From positions 1-25,539 of the IMG/VR virus record IMGVR_UViG_3300010354_020894: DNA of 25,539 nucleotides; one strand, written 5' to 3'. Origin of the DNA: a virus. A program made the translations under genes and the position numbers. This document shows, piece by piece, positions 1 to 8,244 of the stretch (positions are counted from its first letter, which is position 1; each line of letters begins with the position of its first letter). The notes under the pieces are model-generated. The model saw only the letters and a list, made by a program, of their open reading frames with translations, did not search any database and was not told the DNA's origin.

Positions 1-1
1 A

Positions 2-397
2 GAAAAGCCCCTAATCGCGACTGCACATCCTGGCTACTATCAAAGACAAGGTCACAATCCCATGGGTACTCCTGAGACTGATAGTCGCTCTACAGCGTGC
101 ATACCAGGAAACAGGTACAGGCCTTGTTACTGGGCAGGTGGTTTCAATGGTGGCGAGTTCGAAGCTTTTATGAAAATGTCGAAAGAGATATCGGGAAGAG
201 TTGACCTTGATACCTCGAACAGCATCGTTGCCGTCTGGCACGACGAGTCTCACTTGAACGCATACCTCTCGGAACCACAGAATCTTGAAAATGTGAAAAC
301 TCTTGTGCCATCATATTGCTATCCTGAGAGCTGGTCTCTTCCGTTTGAGAGAAAGATTCTTGCCCTAGACAAGGACCATGCAAAAGTGAGAAATTAA
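2..397 (+). CDS. Glycosyltransferase family 6 (ABO blood-group type), C-terminal part, 5' truncated by window edge
   Basis: The frame is open from base 2, so this is the last 131 residues of a longer protein. GT6 enzymes are retaining transferases that move Gal or GalNAc from a UDP-sugar onto a galactose acceptor. The visible family signature is HPGYY (9-13), a Ser-Thr-Ala-x-Ile-Pro stretch (30-35), a WAGGFNGG block (44-51), AVWHDESHLN (77-86, with the catalytic-site Glu at 82) and KILALDKDH ending in VRN at the C-terminus. These match the C-terminal half of mammalian ABO transferases and bacterial BgtA/WbnI in order and spacing. The nucleotide-binding DXD or NXN motif lies upstream, outside the window. 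An internal ATG at 62 would remove HPGYY and is not the true start. The stop overlaps the next ATG (TAATG). Family assignment is firm. The sugar transferred is unknown. Confidence 0.9.
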   Translation, partial: EKPLIATAHPGYYQRQGHNPMGTPETDSRSTACIPGNRYRPCYWAGGFNGGEFEAFMKMSKEISGRVDLDTSNSIVAVWHDESHLNAYLSEPQNLENVKTLVPSYCYPESWSLPFERKILALDKDHAKVRN

Positions 398-1200
398 TGA
401 AGATTGGTGTTTTTGGAGCATCAGGAATGTTAGGCCACATCCTTGTGAAGCTATCAATCATGAGTGGCCTCAATGTAACTCCTCTCTCTAGAAAAAAGAT
501 GCCAGGAGATCTTTGTGAGATACCTGTCGAATATTTTGAGGCCTCAAATTACGATTTGAAATCTCATGATTTCGACTATGTTATCAACTGCTGTGGACTA
601 ATCAAACAAAGATCGACAAGCAACTCTGCCCTCTATGAGATTAATCGAGAGTTTCCAAAGAGACTTGCGTCAAAATACGGAAAAAGACTGATTCACATCA
701 GCACTGACTGCGTCTTTTCGGGAAAAAGAGGGATGTATGTCGAAAGTGACGAAAAGGATGCACAGGACAATTATGGGCTTTCAAAGTCCGGCGGAGAAGA
801 GATTGATGCGAGAGTCTTAAGGACCAGCATTATTGGAACTCATGCTGAAGATTGCAACGGACTTCTAGAGTGGGCGAGGAGCCAGAGAAACAGGTCAGTT
901 GAGGGTTATATTGATCATTTCTGGAGTGGAGTTACTACGCTCGAGCTGTCAAAGCTGATCATTGATGAAATTGAAAACATCGAATCACAAAGACTGAGGC
1001 ATGTATACTCCAATAGGGTTTCTAAGTTTGATGTTTTGAATGTTATCAACGATGAGTTTGATCTTGGCATGAGCATCAAGGTTGCATCAATTGGCCTGAT
1101 AGACAGAAGTTTATCAACAATCTTTGAAGACAATAAGATTAGAAAGAATCTTCGAAACCAAGTGCAAGAACTAAGAGATTTTGAGAGGATCAAGCTGTGA
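397..1200 (+). CDS. RmlD/WbvR-like NAD(P)-dependent nucleotide-sugar 4-reductase (extended SDR)
   Basis: 267 residues with a Rossmann glycine motif GASGMLG (7-13), the STD triad region (Ser102, Asp104), and the catalytic Tyr126 and Lys130 of YGLSK, all as in dTDP-4-dehydrorhamnose reductase (RmlD). These cytoplasmic enzymes reduce the C4 keto group of a 4-keto-6-deoxy nucleotide sugar. No RmlA, RmlB or RmlC is in the window. A UDP-HexNAc 4,6-dehydratase of the PseB/WbvB type lies 1.7 kb downstream, so a WbvR-like role (reducing UDP-4-keto-6-deoxy-L-HexNAc) is at least as likely as dTDP-rhamnose synthesis. It lacks the cupin domain found in CapF/WbjC. The start overlaps the GT6 stop and the stop overlaps the next GTG. 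Fold and class are confident. The substrate is inferred. Confidence 0.82.
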   Translation: MKIGVFGASGMLGHILVKLSIMSGLNVTPLSRKKMPGDLCEIPVEYFEASNYDLKSHDFDYVINCCGLIKQRSTSNSALYEINREFPKRLASKYGKRLIHISTDCVFSGKRGMYVESDEKDAQDNYGLSKSGGEEIDARVLRTSIIGTHAEDCNGLLEWARSQRNRSVEGYIDHFWSGVTTLELSKLIIDEIENIESQRLRHVYSNRVSKFDVLNVINDEFDLGMSIKVASIGLIDRSLSTIFEDNKIRKNLRNQVQELRDFERIKL

Positions 1201-2165
1201 TAAAGATATTTGCAATTCATTTCAATAGGCCTGACTTTATTCTTCTGCAAAACAAGACTCTACGAAAGTTTGTAAAAGAAGACTTTGAGTATGTTGTGGT
1301 CAACAATGCAAGTCAACCAGAGATAAGAAACGTCCTGGAACAGGCTGCTAAAAGCATTTCAATCAGGACAATTCAGGTATTCGAAAACATTGACCAACAT
1401 GCTGCAGCAGCATATCCAGGATATCATCACTCCATTGCAATGAATCAAATCCTCAGAGACGAGATCAAAAACCAGAATGACATATGTGTGATTCTTGATG
1501 GAGATATGTTTCTATTGAAGCCTTACTCATTTGAAGAAAAGATGAAAGGGGTCCAGCTTCTCGGTGGACTGTTGCAGCAAAAGGGAAGATACTGGCTCAC
1601 ACCTGTTGCTATTGGAATGAAGCCATTTGAGCTTCCTGACTTTGACTCCATCAACTTGATTGGTTCACACATTTTTAACATGGAGCCACATGACAAGTCT
1701 AAAGATGTGTCTTTCTACCCAAGAAAGGTCGGAGACAATTACGTCTTTGATTGTCCGGCATGCACCGGTGCTGTTTCCTGTAGCGATGAAAATCACATAA
1801 GGCTTGACACCGGTGGAGAAATATACACTTACTTGAGAGACCATCCTGATGTCAAGGTGAAAAGAATGTCAACCACATCCCAGATCAAGAATGACTCTAT
1901 TCACAAATTTCCTGAGCTTACAAAGCACGGATACACAGAAGAATACCATTTTGAGATCTACGATGGAAGTTTCTTGCACTACTGCAGAAGTAGCAATTGG
2001 GATAGAAAAAATTTCGACTTTCATCAAAGAAAGACACGTGTCCTTGTCGACATTGCAGAGTCTGTGATGAGAGGTGAAACTTCTTTGGACTCAGATTACA
2101 CCCTTGATGACAATGAGTGGAGCGGGTGGCCTCTCGAAGTAATGAAAACACATGGAGTAATCTGA
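1197..2165 (+). CDS. Putative GT-A-fold glycosyltransferase
   Basis: 322 residues starting at GTG inside a GTGA overlap with the preceding stop. The N-terminus (IFAIHFNRPDFI) and the first 100 residues alternate strands and helices like a nucleotide-diphospho-sugar transferase. An acidic metal-binding motif DGD at 101-103 (in ILDGDMFLLKP) fits the DXD of GT-A enzymes. The central region has paired cysteines (CPACTGAVSC) that may be structural. A C-terminal HxC-type stretch (FLHYCRSSNWD) is probably part of the active site. I cannot place it in a CAZy family. It sits between a nucleotide-sugar reductase and a methyltransferase, consistent with a role in glycan assembly. Confidence 0.65.
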   Translation: MIKIFAIHFNRPDFILLQNKTLRKFVKEDFEYVVVNNASQPEIRNVLEQAAKSISIRTIQVFENIDQHAAAAYPGYHHSIAMNQILRDEIKNQNDICVILDGDMFLLKPYSFEEKMKGVQLLGGLLQQKGRYWLTPVAIGMKPFELPDFDSINLIGSHIFNMEPHDKSKDVSFYPRKVGDNYVFDCPACTGAVSCSDENHIRLDTGGEIYTYLRDHPDVKVKRMSTTSQIKNDSIHKFPELTKHGYTEEYHFEIYDGSFLHYCRSSNWDRKNFDFHQRKTRVLVDIAESVMRGETSLDSDYTLDDNEWSGWPLEVMKTHGVI

Positions 2166-2872
2166 TGCAAAAAATTAGCGATTTTTCCGACAAAGTTACG
2201 AAGTTTCGATACTTCAAGAACACCGATTTTCGAGTAGACGGAATCAGGTTTGGAAACTGGGGCTCAAGGCCTTATGAGTACTTTTGGGTCGCTGCTGTTG
2301 AGAATGCTGAAGGAAAAGACATTCTCGACATTGGAACAGGAACTCCAACTGAGCACAATTGGCATGAATTTGTCGCCTATCATGTCAAGCCTAAGTCATA
2401 TCTTGGAATAGATTTTGATGACAGGCTCAAGAAAGACTGCATTTTGCTCGAGAACCATAGGGTGGTTTGGATGGATGCATCTTCTTTGGACGCACCAGAC
2501 GACTCATTTGATATCATTTACTCAATATCAACATTTGAGCATATTGACAGCGTAGAAAAGTTCATGGAAATAATGAGTGAGTGCAGGAGAGTATTGCGAC
2601 CTGGTGGCAAAATGATTGTAACTCTTGATGAATATTGGGACAATAGAATAACCGACTCCCTTCCATGGAACGAGCTTGAGAAGGCTTATGTGAGAGGAGG
2701 AAAGAACTTTATCGATAGATCATATGGGATGGTTGACTTTGCAAGTGACATAGCAGAAATGTTCCGCCCTGTTGACGAGGTGCCAGTAAAGAAAAATGCG
2801 GATGACTCCCTCCTGTACAGTAGAGTCTACAACGATTGCATCAGTTACGGTGTATTTGAAGTGATAAAATAA
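2165..2872 (+). CDS. Class I SAM-dependent methyltransferase (Methyltransf_11-like)
   Basis: 235 residues from the ATG at 2165, which overlaps the preceding TGA (TGATG). An in-frame ATG at 2117 would overlap the upstream gene by 49 bases and is less likely. Motif I is LDIGTGTP (54-61), followed by the SAM-ribose acidic loop GIDFDD (81-86), the DASSLDAPDDSFD segment, and motif post-I/IV FDIIYSISTFEHI. RRVLRPGGKMIVT gives the usual late strand. This is the Methyltransf_11 layout common among sugar O- or C-methyltransferases in polysaccharide clusters. The substrate is not determinable from sequence. A glycan acceptor is inferred from the neighbours. Confidence 0.82.
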   Translation: MQKISDFSDKVTKFRYFKNTDFRVDGIRFGNWGSRPYEYFWVAAVENAEGKDILDIGTGTPTEHNWHEFVAYHVKPKSYLGIDFDDRLKKDCILLENHRVVWMDASSLDAPDDSFDIIYSISTFEHIDSVEKFMEIMSECRRVLRPGGKMIVTLDEYWDNRITDSLPWNELEKAYVRGGKNFIDRSYGMVDFASDIAEMFRPVDEVPVKKNADDSLLYSRVYNDCISYGVFEVIK

Positions 2873-2896
2873 AGAAAGGTTGATATCCTTATCTCC

Positions 2897-2901
2897 AGGA
2901 G
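2897..2901 (+). promoter_or_regulatory. Ribosome binding site that selects a TTG start at 2907
   Basis: AGGAG lies 5 bases before an in-frame TTG at 2907. The alternative TTG at 2880 has its only purine run (AAAGAAAGG) directly abutting the codon, a poor spacing. The 2907 start also puts the Rossmann glycine motif about 9 residues from the N-terminus, as usual for the family. Confidence 0.6.
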
Positions 2902-2906
2902 AGCTT

Positions 2907-3854
2907 TTGAAGAACGAGAGCATTCTAATTACTGGCGGCGCAGGTTTTCTCGGAAAACAGATCATCTCAAAGTCCTATGAAGACAACGAGATCACGGTGT
3001 ACTCCAGAGACGAGGCAAAGCACTATTTCCTAAAGAAGAAGTACCCAAAAGTTAGATTCGTTGTAGGAGACGTAAGAGACTTCGACAGGCTAAGGAGGGC
3101 ATGTCAGGGACAGACAATTGGAATTTTTGCTGCAAGTCTCAAGCAAATAGAGGCATGTGACGAGAATCCTGAGGAGGCCTCGAAAACCATCATTGATGGA
3201 GCCTTCAACAGTAGAAGAGCTGCCGAAGACTGTCAGCTCAAGGCAGCCTGCTTCATAAGCTCAGACAAAAGTAGGGCTGCAACTACCGTGTATGGAGCAA
3301 TGAAATACGTTGCAGGTGAGTCTTTCATACTTCATGCGGGTAACTCACCGAGACTGACAACCGCAATCTATGGAAATGTTCTCAACTCCACAGGAAGCAT
3401 CATTCCTCTCATATGGAATGCAATCAAGAATAGGAAGTCACTACAGCTCTACTCAGATAAGATGACAAGGTTTCTTCTTCCTGTTGATGATGCAGTATCA
3501 TTGATCACGTCGAGCCTGAAGAGTGAACTCACAGGTGTGAATATCGTTCCCAAGATACCAAGTGCAAGAATCAAGGACATCTTTGAGATATATGCAGAGA
3601 ATTTTGGTCTTCGATACGAGATGGCGGCTCCCAGAGTTGGTGAAAAAATTCACGAAGTGATGGCATCACCTGAAGAGATCAGGAGAATGCAATATCGTCA
3701 AGATCTCGGATTCTACACCATCGACCCAAGGAAGGAATACAATCAACTTCAATTTCCCAATGATGAGTATTCATCAAGAGATCATTGTGTGTCGATTGAA
3801 GACCTTGATAAGCTCTTAAGGCAATCAAATTACTTCGAATCAGCGAACGAGTGA
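2907..3854 (+). CDS. UDP-HexNAc 4,6-dehydratase, PseB/FlaA1/CapE type (Polysacc_synt_2)
   Basis: 315 residues from the preferred TTG start (324 from the alternative TTG at 2880). The N-terminal Rossmann motif is TGGAGFLG. The catalytic set Asp120-Lys121 (in SSDK), Tyr129 and Lys133 (YGAMK) has the Asp+9=Tyr spacing of H. pylori FlaA1 (Asp132/Lys133/Tyr141). Enzymes of this soluble, inverting family convert UDP-GlcNAc to a UDP-2-acetamido-2,6-dideoxy-4-hexulose. This is the first step towards pseudaminic acid, L-FucNAc, L-RhaNAc or L-QuiNAc. No PseC-type aminotransferase is in the window, but an RmlD-like reductase lies upstream. That combination favours a deoxy-amino sugar of the L-RhaNAc/L-QuiNAc kind over pseudaminic acid, as inference. 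The C-terminal SDR domain appears complete. Confidence 0.85.
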   Translation: MKNESILITGGAGFLGKQIISKSYEDNEITVYSRDEAKHYFLKKKYPKVRFVVGDVRDFDRLRRACQGQTIGIFAASLKQIEACDENPEEASKTIIDGAFNSRRAAEDCQLKAACFISSDKSRAATTVYGAMKYVAGESFILHAGNSPRLTTAIYGNVLNSTGSIIPLIWNAIKNRKSLQLYSDKMTRFLLPVDDAVSLITSSLKSELTGVNIVPKIPSARIKDIFEIYAENFGLRYEMAAPRVGEKIHEVMASPEEIRRMQYRQDLGFYTIDPRKEYNQLQFPNDEYSSRDHCVSIEDLDKLLRQSNYFESANE

Positions 3855-3857
3855 AGC

Positions 3858-4724
3858 ATGAAGATAATTGTTTGGGGCTTGCCACTTCATTCTCACACAC
3901 ATAGCTACATCCATCATGCTTTTGCAAGGGCTTCAATGGCAATGGGCTATGAAACATGTTGGGTTGAGAATTCTGAAAAGTCAAATGAGTTAGTGAGACA
4001 TGATGACATAGTCATATCATGCGGTGTGGCTGATTCATTCCTGTTGTATAAGAAAGGTGTCAATTATGTCCTTCACAACTCCGATAGGGATGACCTTCGA
4101 GACGGAAGTCATCTAAATCTACAGGTGTACACGACGGATGTCTTGAACAGAGAAACAGAAAATCTTGGTGACTTGACTTTCTGGCAATCATCGAACAGGA
4201 CTCTTTATCAGCCTTGGGCGACTGATCTTCTTCCTAATGAGATAGCTTCCGTCACCCCTGTAAATGCGTCTAATCAATCAAACGAGGTCATCTGGATTGG
4301 ATCAATTATGGGTGGAGAGCAAGGAAACTACGAAGAAATTTCAAGATACGCAAGTCTTTGTGACATGAAAGGAAACGTCTTCAAGGTTGCAAGAGGAACA
4401 TCAATCGAAGGAAACATCGAAGCAATCAGAATGAGCAGGCACTCACCAGCTATTCAGGGAAAGTGGCAAGTAGAGAAAGGTTACGTCCCATGCAGAATCT
4501 TCAAGAACATTAGCTATGGCAGGATGTCATTGACGAATTCAAGGACAGTGGCAGACCTTCTGGAGCTGGATTTTTGCAAGGATATCGATGAGCTTTATGA
4601 GAAGTCTGAGTCTGTTGCTCTTGGATGCGAATCATCTATCACAAGAAGCAAGATGAAACTAGTGTCCGATAAGCACACGTACATCAACAGGCTCGAGAAG
4701 ATCATGAGATTTGTGAGATCCTAA
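3858..4724 (+). CDS. Putative GT-B-like glycosyltransferase
   Basis: 288 residues. The N-terminus MKIIVWGLPLHSHTHSYIHHAF looks like the first Rossmann half of a GT-B enzyme that locates and loads a substrate. The second half has a strand-plus-glycine motif VIWIGSIMGG (144-153), then HSPAIQGKW and a segment YVPCRIFKNISYGRMSLTNS that resembles the C-terminal donor-site region of CgeB-like glycosyltransferases, where a 'captured tail' is kept at the interface. I found no DXD and no E-x7-E motif, so the family is uncertain. It starts 3 bases after the upstream stop and its own stop overlaps the next ATG (TAATG). It is most likely a transferase of the surrounding glycan pathway. Confidence 0.5.
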   Translation: MKIIVWGLPLHSHTHSYIHHAFARASMAMGYETCWVENSEKSNELVRHDDIVISCGVADSFLLYKKGVNYVLHNSDRDDLRDGSHLNLQVYTTDVLNRETENLGDLTFWQSSNRTLYQPWATDLLPNEIASVTPVNASNQSNEVIWIGSIMGGEQGNYEEISRYASLCDMKGNVFKVARGTSIEGNIEAIRMSRHSPAIQGKWQVEKGYVPCRIFKNISYGRMSLTNSRTVADLLELDFCKDIDELYEKSESVALGCESSITRSKMKLVSDKHTYINRLEKIMRFVRS

Positions 4725-5419
4725 TGATATCTGTGATTATTGCCGCCAAAGATTGTGAGAAATGGATTCAAAGAACTGTTCAAAGTTTATTAGAACAGGA
4801 ATTCCATGATTGGGAGTGTTTGATATCTGTCAACGGTTCATCCGATAGAACCGAAGAAATTGCAAGGTCTTTCGATGATAGAAGATTCAGAGTGATTACA
4901 AGCGATATTCCAAACAAATCTCTTGCTGTGAATAGAGCTCTAGTCAACTCATCAAGGGACTTGATTTGCATACTTGATGCGGATGATTTGTGGCACCCTA
5001 CAAAGTTAGGCAAACAATATCTCAGTATCATCGATTCCAAAATCGATATCCTTGGGACTCAAATGGTCTACATTGATGAAAATGAAAATGAGATTATGAA
5101 TACACCGCATTTGCCCACGGATCACGATTCATGTGTTTCAAGTCTCATGAAAAGAGAAAATCCAATAGCGAACTCATCTGTAATGTACAGGAAATCGCTG
5201 CATGACAAGGTAGGATACTATGATCCTGAGATGTTTGCCGTGGAAGATTATGATATTTGGATGAGATCCATGAGGGCTGGACTGAGATTCTCAAATCTAA
5301 AAGAAAAGCTCCTGTTTCACAGGCTTCACGGTCAGTCTCATTACAATTCCACTAATAAGCAGCAAATTTGCAAGCATCTTGTTGATGAGATCAACTTCTT
5401 CTTTGAAAGGAACAAATGA
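4724..5419 (+). CDS. Family 2 glycosyltransferase (GT2, GT-A fold)
   Basis: 231 residues with a textbook GT2 start MISVIIAAKD, the VNGSSDRTEEI nucleotide-binding loop (37-46), the metal-binding DADD at 85-88 (ILDADDLWHP), an acceptor-side ANSSVMYRK strand, and the catalytic-base pair Glu174-Asp175 in VEDYDIWMR. These inverting enzymes add a sugar from a UDP-, GDP- or dTDP-donor to a glycan. It has no membrane segment, so it acts in the cytoplasm or peripherally at the membrane. Length is at the short end for the family but the core is complete. Coupled to both neighbours by TAATG and ATGA overlaps. Donor and acceptor unknown. Confidence 0.9.
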   Translation: MISVIIAAKDCEKWIQRTVQSLLEQEFHDWECLISVNGSSDRTEEIARSFDDRRFRVITSDIPNKSLAVNRALVNSSRDLICILDADDLWHPTKLGKQYLSIIDSKIDILGTQMVYIDENENEIMNTPHLPTDHDSCVSSLMKRENPIANSSVMYRKSLHDKVGYYDPEMFAVEDYDIWMRSMRAGLRFSNLKEKLLFHRLHGQSHYNSTNKQQICKHLVDEINFFFERNK

Positions 5420-6102
5420 TGAAAGTTTACACGTTTTACTCAAAAAGTCACGAATCTCTCTTCCGAAGACTTGAAGACTCAATAACAAAGAATTGTAAAG
5501 ATCTTGTCCTGGTACCAGAGATTATAGAGCAAGAATGCCCCTCAGGTGAGTATATGAATGCCGGGTGGGGAGAAAGTATGAAAAAGAAACTGTCAGTAAT
5601 TTTGACGGCAATAGAGAACGGTGAAACATTCATTCACTCAGATGCTGACATTGTGTTTCTTAAGGACGCAAAGAATGAGCTTGTCACTGAACTGGGTGAC
5701 TATGACATAGCTTTTCAAAATGATGGCGGTACTGGTGGAACTTGGTACTGTATGGGGTTTTTTATCTGTAGGCCTTCTGCCAGAATCAAAGATCTCTTCA
5801 TGTATGTGAAAGACAGAATTGACATGTTTGAAGGAAATGACCAATTAGCCATGAATAATGCGATAAGTGACTTTAGAAACCCCAATCCTGGAGAAGGGTG
5901 GAAAGACATCAAGTACAAGCATCTTTCAAGCAGATTTTTCACATATGGACTTCATAGACCTGTGAATAACTTGCCGTGGACAGGACAAGCATTCGGTGTT
6001 CCAAGTGATATCATCACGTTTCACGCAAATTGGACCAAGGGCATAGAAAATAAGCACAAAATAATAGATTACGTTACAAGATCCTTGGAGATCAACAAAT
6101 GA
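5416..6102 (+). CDS. Nucleotide-diphospho-sugar transferase (PF03407-like)
   Basis: 228 residues. The start is the first of two adjacent ATGs (5416 and 5419), with AAAGGAA just upstream; either could be used. The DAD motif at 76-78 (FIHSDADIVFLKD) and the following DIAFQNDGG and GFFICRPSAR segments are characteristic of the Nucleotid_trans family, whose members include plant RRA/RGXT and bacterial and viral homologues. The aromatic-rich tail with TFHANWTKG matches the conserved His-x-Asn/Asp-x2 element near the C-terminus of GT-A transferases. Soluble; role in glycan assembly inferred from context. The specific sugar is unknown. Confidence 0.72.
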   Translation: MMKVYTFYSKSHESLFRRLEDSITKNCKDLVLVPEIIEQECPSGEYMNAGWGESMKKKLSVILTAIENGETFIHSDADIVFLKDAKNELVTELGDYDIAFQNDGGTGGTWYCMGFFICRPSARIKDLFMYVKDRIDMFEGNDQLAMNNAISDFRNPNPGEGWKDIKYKHLSSRFFTYGLHRPVNNLPWTGQAFGVPSDIITFHANWTKGIENKHKIIDYVTRSLEINK

Positions 6103-6920
6103 ACTTGATCACCCAAAACTGGGTTCAGTTCAGTCAGGTCGATGATCCAATTAGAACTGAAGAAACTATCTTCTATCAACTGCAAAATGTTGATCTGGGA
6201 CTTCCATTGGTGTCTTTGCCTCTTGCATATTCAATCAACAGGTTTGGAGTTGACGCCACGCAAAGAATGATAGACGAGATCGAAAAAAGAGAAAAATGCA
6301 CCAAGATATACGTGTGCCAGCACATACTTGTGAGTAGGCTAAATTTCGGAGAAAACTTAGTTTTCACCCCTCACACTGTAGAGAGCGACAGTTTTCATTT
6401 TGTTCCGCACTACAACCCAGCATTTCAAACGAAAAGAGACTTCTTAAGGTTCTCTGACAGAAATTGGAATTTTTCTTTTATGGGAGATTTCAATACAAGT
6501 CAAATTAGAGAAGAGATAGGGTCGAAATTATCCGGAATATGCCCGGTACAGCAGACAGGAAAGTGGTTTTTCTCACATGATTTTGCAACTCAATCAATCT
6601 TAAAGTCAAACTATCAAAAATTGCTTGAAGATACAAAGTTTCCTCTTTGCCCGCAAGGCACTGGTCCATCGACATTGAGATTCTTTGAAACCCTATCATC
6701 AGGTGGATTTCCAGTGATATTCAACGATATCAAGCTCCCGAAAGACATTCGAAAGTACGTCATCTCATCTTCAATAGGAGATATTGAAGGAGGAAAAATT
6801 ATGTCACAATTGAAGAAATTCGACAATAATATTCAAGAAGAAATGATCGAAATGTACTGGTCAAGGTATTCAAACGAAAAACTTTCTCTTTCAATCATTG
6901 AAAAGGTAAGGCAAGCATGA
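6099..6920 (+). CDS. Exostosin-like (GT47) glycosyltransferase
   Basis: 273 residues. The C-terminal donor-binding block FPLCPQGTGPSTLRFFE with LSSGGFPVIF (181-208) reproduces the exostosin/GT47 signature, in which a Cys-Pro-x-Gly loop is followed by a Glu that contacts the nucleotide sugar (here Glu197) and a Pro-Val-Ile strand. The N-terminal half (HILVSRLN, VFTPHTVESDSFHFVPHYNP) provides the acceptor-side Rossmann domain. Eukaryotic members act on heparan sulfate or plant cell wall. Bacterial and viral members are poorly characterised. No signal peptide or membrane anchor, so cytoplasmic. Overlaps its upstream neighbour by ATGA. The fold is likely; the sugar is unknown. Confidence 0.72.
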   Translation: MNLITQNWVQFSQVDDPIRTEETIFYQLQNVDLGLPLVSLPLAYSINRFGVDATQRMIDEIEKREKCTKIYVCQHILVSRLNFGENLVFTPHTVESDSFHFVPHYNPAFQTKRDFLRFSDRNWNFSFMGDFNTSQIREEIGSKLSGICPVQQTGKWFFSHDFATQSILKSNYQKLLEDTKFPLCPQGTGPSTLRFFETLSSGGFPVIFNDIKLPKDIRKYVISSSIGDIEGGKIMSQLKKFDNNIQEEMIEMYWSRYSNEKLSLSIIEKVRQA

Positions 6921-7657
6921 ATGCAAATCATGATATCATGAGAGAACTAGATGAATTCTCACATCTTTACTCACAAAGGCCAATATTCGACAATTCTGGA
7001 GGAATGAAGTCTCCTCACATGTTTGGGCTGTACAGGTGGCTAAAAGATCACCAGCCTGAACTGATTATTGAAAGCGGAATCTGGAAGGGACAAGGAACAT
7101 GGTTGCTAAGAAAGACCTGTCCAAGTTCAAGGATTATCTCCATTGATGTGAACATGTCAAACAGGGTCTTTGTAGACGAAAGAGCTTCCTACTACGACAA
7201 AGACATCACAACGCTAGATTTGAAATCTTTGGTTAGAAATTTCGATCAAGATAAGGTGCTTGTTTTCTTTGATGATCATCAAAATTTTGACAATAGAGTT
7301 GACTTTTTGATCGAATCAAAGGTTCGACACGTAATATTCGAGGACAACTATCCGACAGGTCAAGGTGACTGTGTTTCTCCAAAAAAGCTTATAGAGGCAT
7401 CAGAGAGAAACGAAGAAATACAGGAAAAGTACGCTAAATTGTCTGCTGAAAGAGTAAGGTCCATCAGGAACAAAATAGAAAAGTACACCGAACTGCAGCC
7501 CATCTTTGTAGATTCAATGACAAGATGGAAAGTTCCTTGGAGTTATGAAACCGTGAAGCCGCTGTTGAGCCATGATGATTCTCATGCTTATAAAGATTTC
7601 TTTGATGAAAGGTTTGATTACACATGGATTTGTCACTTGGAGCTAAAAAATGAGTAA
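6917..7657 (+). CDS. Class I SAM-methyltransferase-like protein
   Basis: 246 residues. A glycine-poor motif I, IIESGIWKGQGT (50-61), is followed by the acidic ribose-binding strand ISIDVN (74-79), FFDDHQNFDNRVDFL (118-131) and VIFEDNYPTGQ (139-149). This resembles the cephalosporin-hydroxylase/CmcI and rhamnosyl O-methyltransferase type of Rossmann methyltransferase, in which a DDxH-type pair binds a metal for catalysis. A charged helical segment (about 160-195) follows, probably a lid or oligomerisation arm. The C-terminus ends eight bases past the next start, so the genes are coupled. Methyl transfer to a sugar is inferred from context. Catalysis is not proven. Confidence 0.62.
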   Translation: MNANHDIMRELDEFSHLYSQRPIFDNSGGMKSPHMFGLYRWLKDHQPELIIESGIWKGQGTWLLRKTCPSSRIISIDVNMSNRVFVDERASYYDKDITTLDLKSLVRNFDQDKVLVFFDDHQNFDNRVDFLIESKVRHVIFEDNYPTGQGDCVSPKKLIEASERNEEIQEKYAKLSAERVRSIRNKIEKYTELQPIFVDSMTRWKVPWSYETVKPLLSHDDSHAYKDFFDERFDYTWICHLELKNE

Positions 7658-8240
7658 AGAAAGGCTTGGAACCGATTACGGTGGGTGGGTTGTTGAATTA
7701 GACTTCATCAATGATGGCGATGTAATCATCGATGCAGGACTTGGAGAAGACATAAGTTTTCTTGAAGAGCTTGCAAAGATAAAAAACGTCAAGATCATTG
7801 GTATTGACCCGACTCCAAAATCTCACTCCTACGTTGAGAGCAGGAACTTAAAGTCTTTGTCACTTCATAAGTTGGCAATTGCTCCAAAAGGAGTAGAATC
7901 TATTTCTCTGTATAAGAACACGAACCCAAATCACGTTAGTGAAAGCTATCTGCAAGATCACGGGTCAGTAGGGCAGGCATTTCATACCGTGAAATGCACC
8001 TCGTTTGCTGACCTAATCCAGGAGCATAATCCTTCACTCATAAAGATGGATATCGAAGGAGCAGAATACGACGTTCTTCAAGAATGCATCGGAGTCAAGC
8101 AAATCTGTGTTGAGTTTCATCATCATTGCCTTAAGACGCGAGACATAAACGACACGAATAAGATGGTTAAGATGTTAAGAGATGCTGGTTATGATGTCAT
8201 AGCTTCAAATGGCATTGAATACAGCTTCTTGCTAACGTGA
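7650..8240 (+). CDS. FkbM-family SAM methyltransferase
   Basis: 196 residues. The hallmark FkbM motif IKMDIEGAEYDVLQ sits at 131-144, preceded by the SAM-binding strand VIIDAGLGEDISFLEEL (25-41) and the GIDPTP ribose loop, and followed by CVEFHHH. FkbM enzymes O-methylate sugars or polyketides; phage and cyanobacterial relatives are common in surface-glycan clusters. Start chosen at ATG 7650 because GGAG lies just upstream and the frame overlaps the preceding stop by eight bases. Soluble. The methylated position is unknown. Confidence 0.85.
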   Translation: MSKERLGTDYGGWVVELDFINDGDVIIDAGLGEDISFLEELAKIKNVKIIGIDPTPKSHSYVESRNLKSLSLHKLAIAPKGVESISLYKNTNPNHVSESYLQDHGSVGQAFHTVKCTSFADLIQEHNPSLIKMDIEGAEYDVLQECIGVKQICVEFHHHCLKTRDINDTNKMVKMLRDAGYDVIASNGIEYSFLLT

Positions 8241-8244
8241 TGAA

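Noticed and set aside
2117-2164. Earlier ATG for the methyltransferase
   Set aside because: It overlaps the previous gene by 49 bases, while ATG 2165 gives the usual TGATG coupling.
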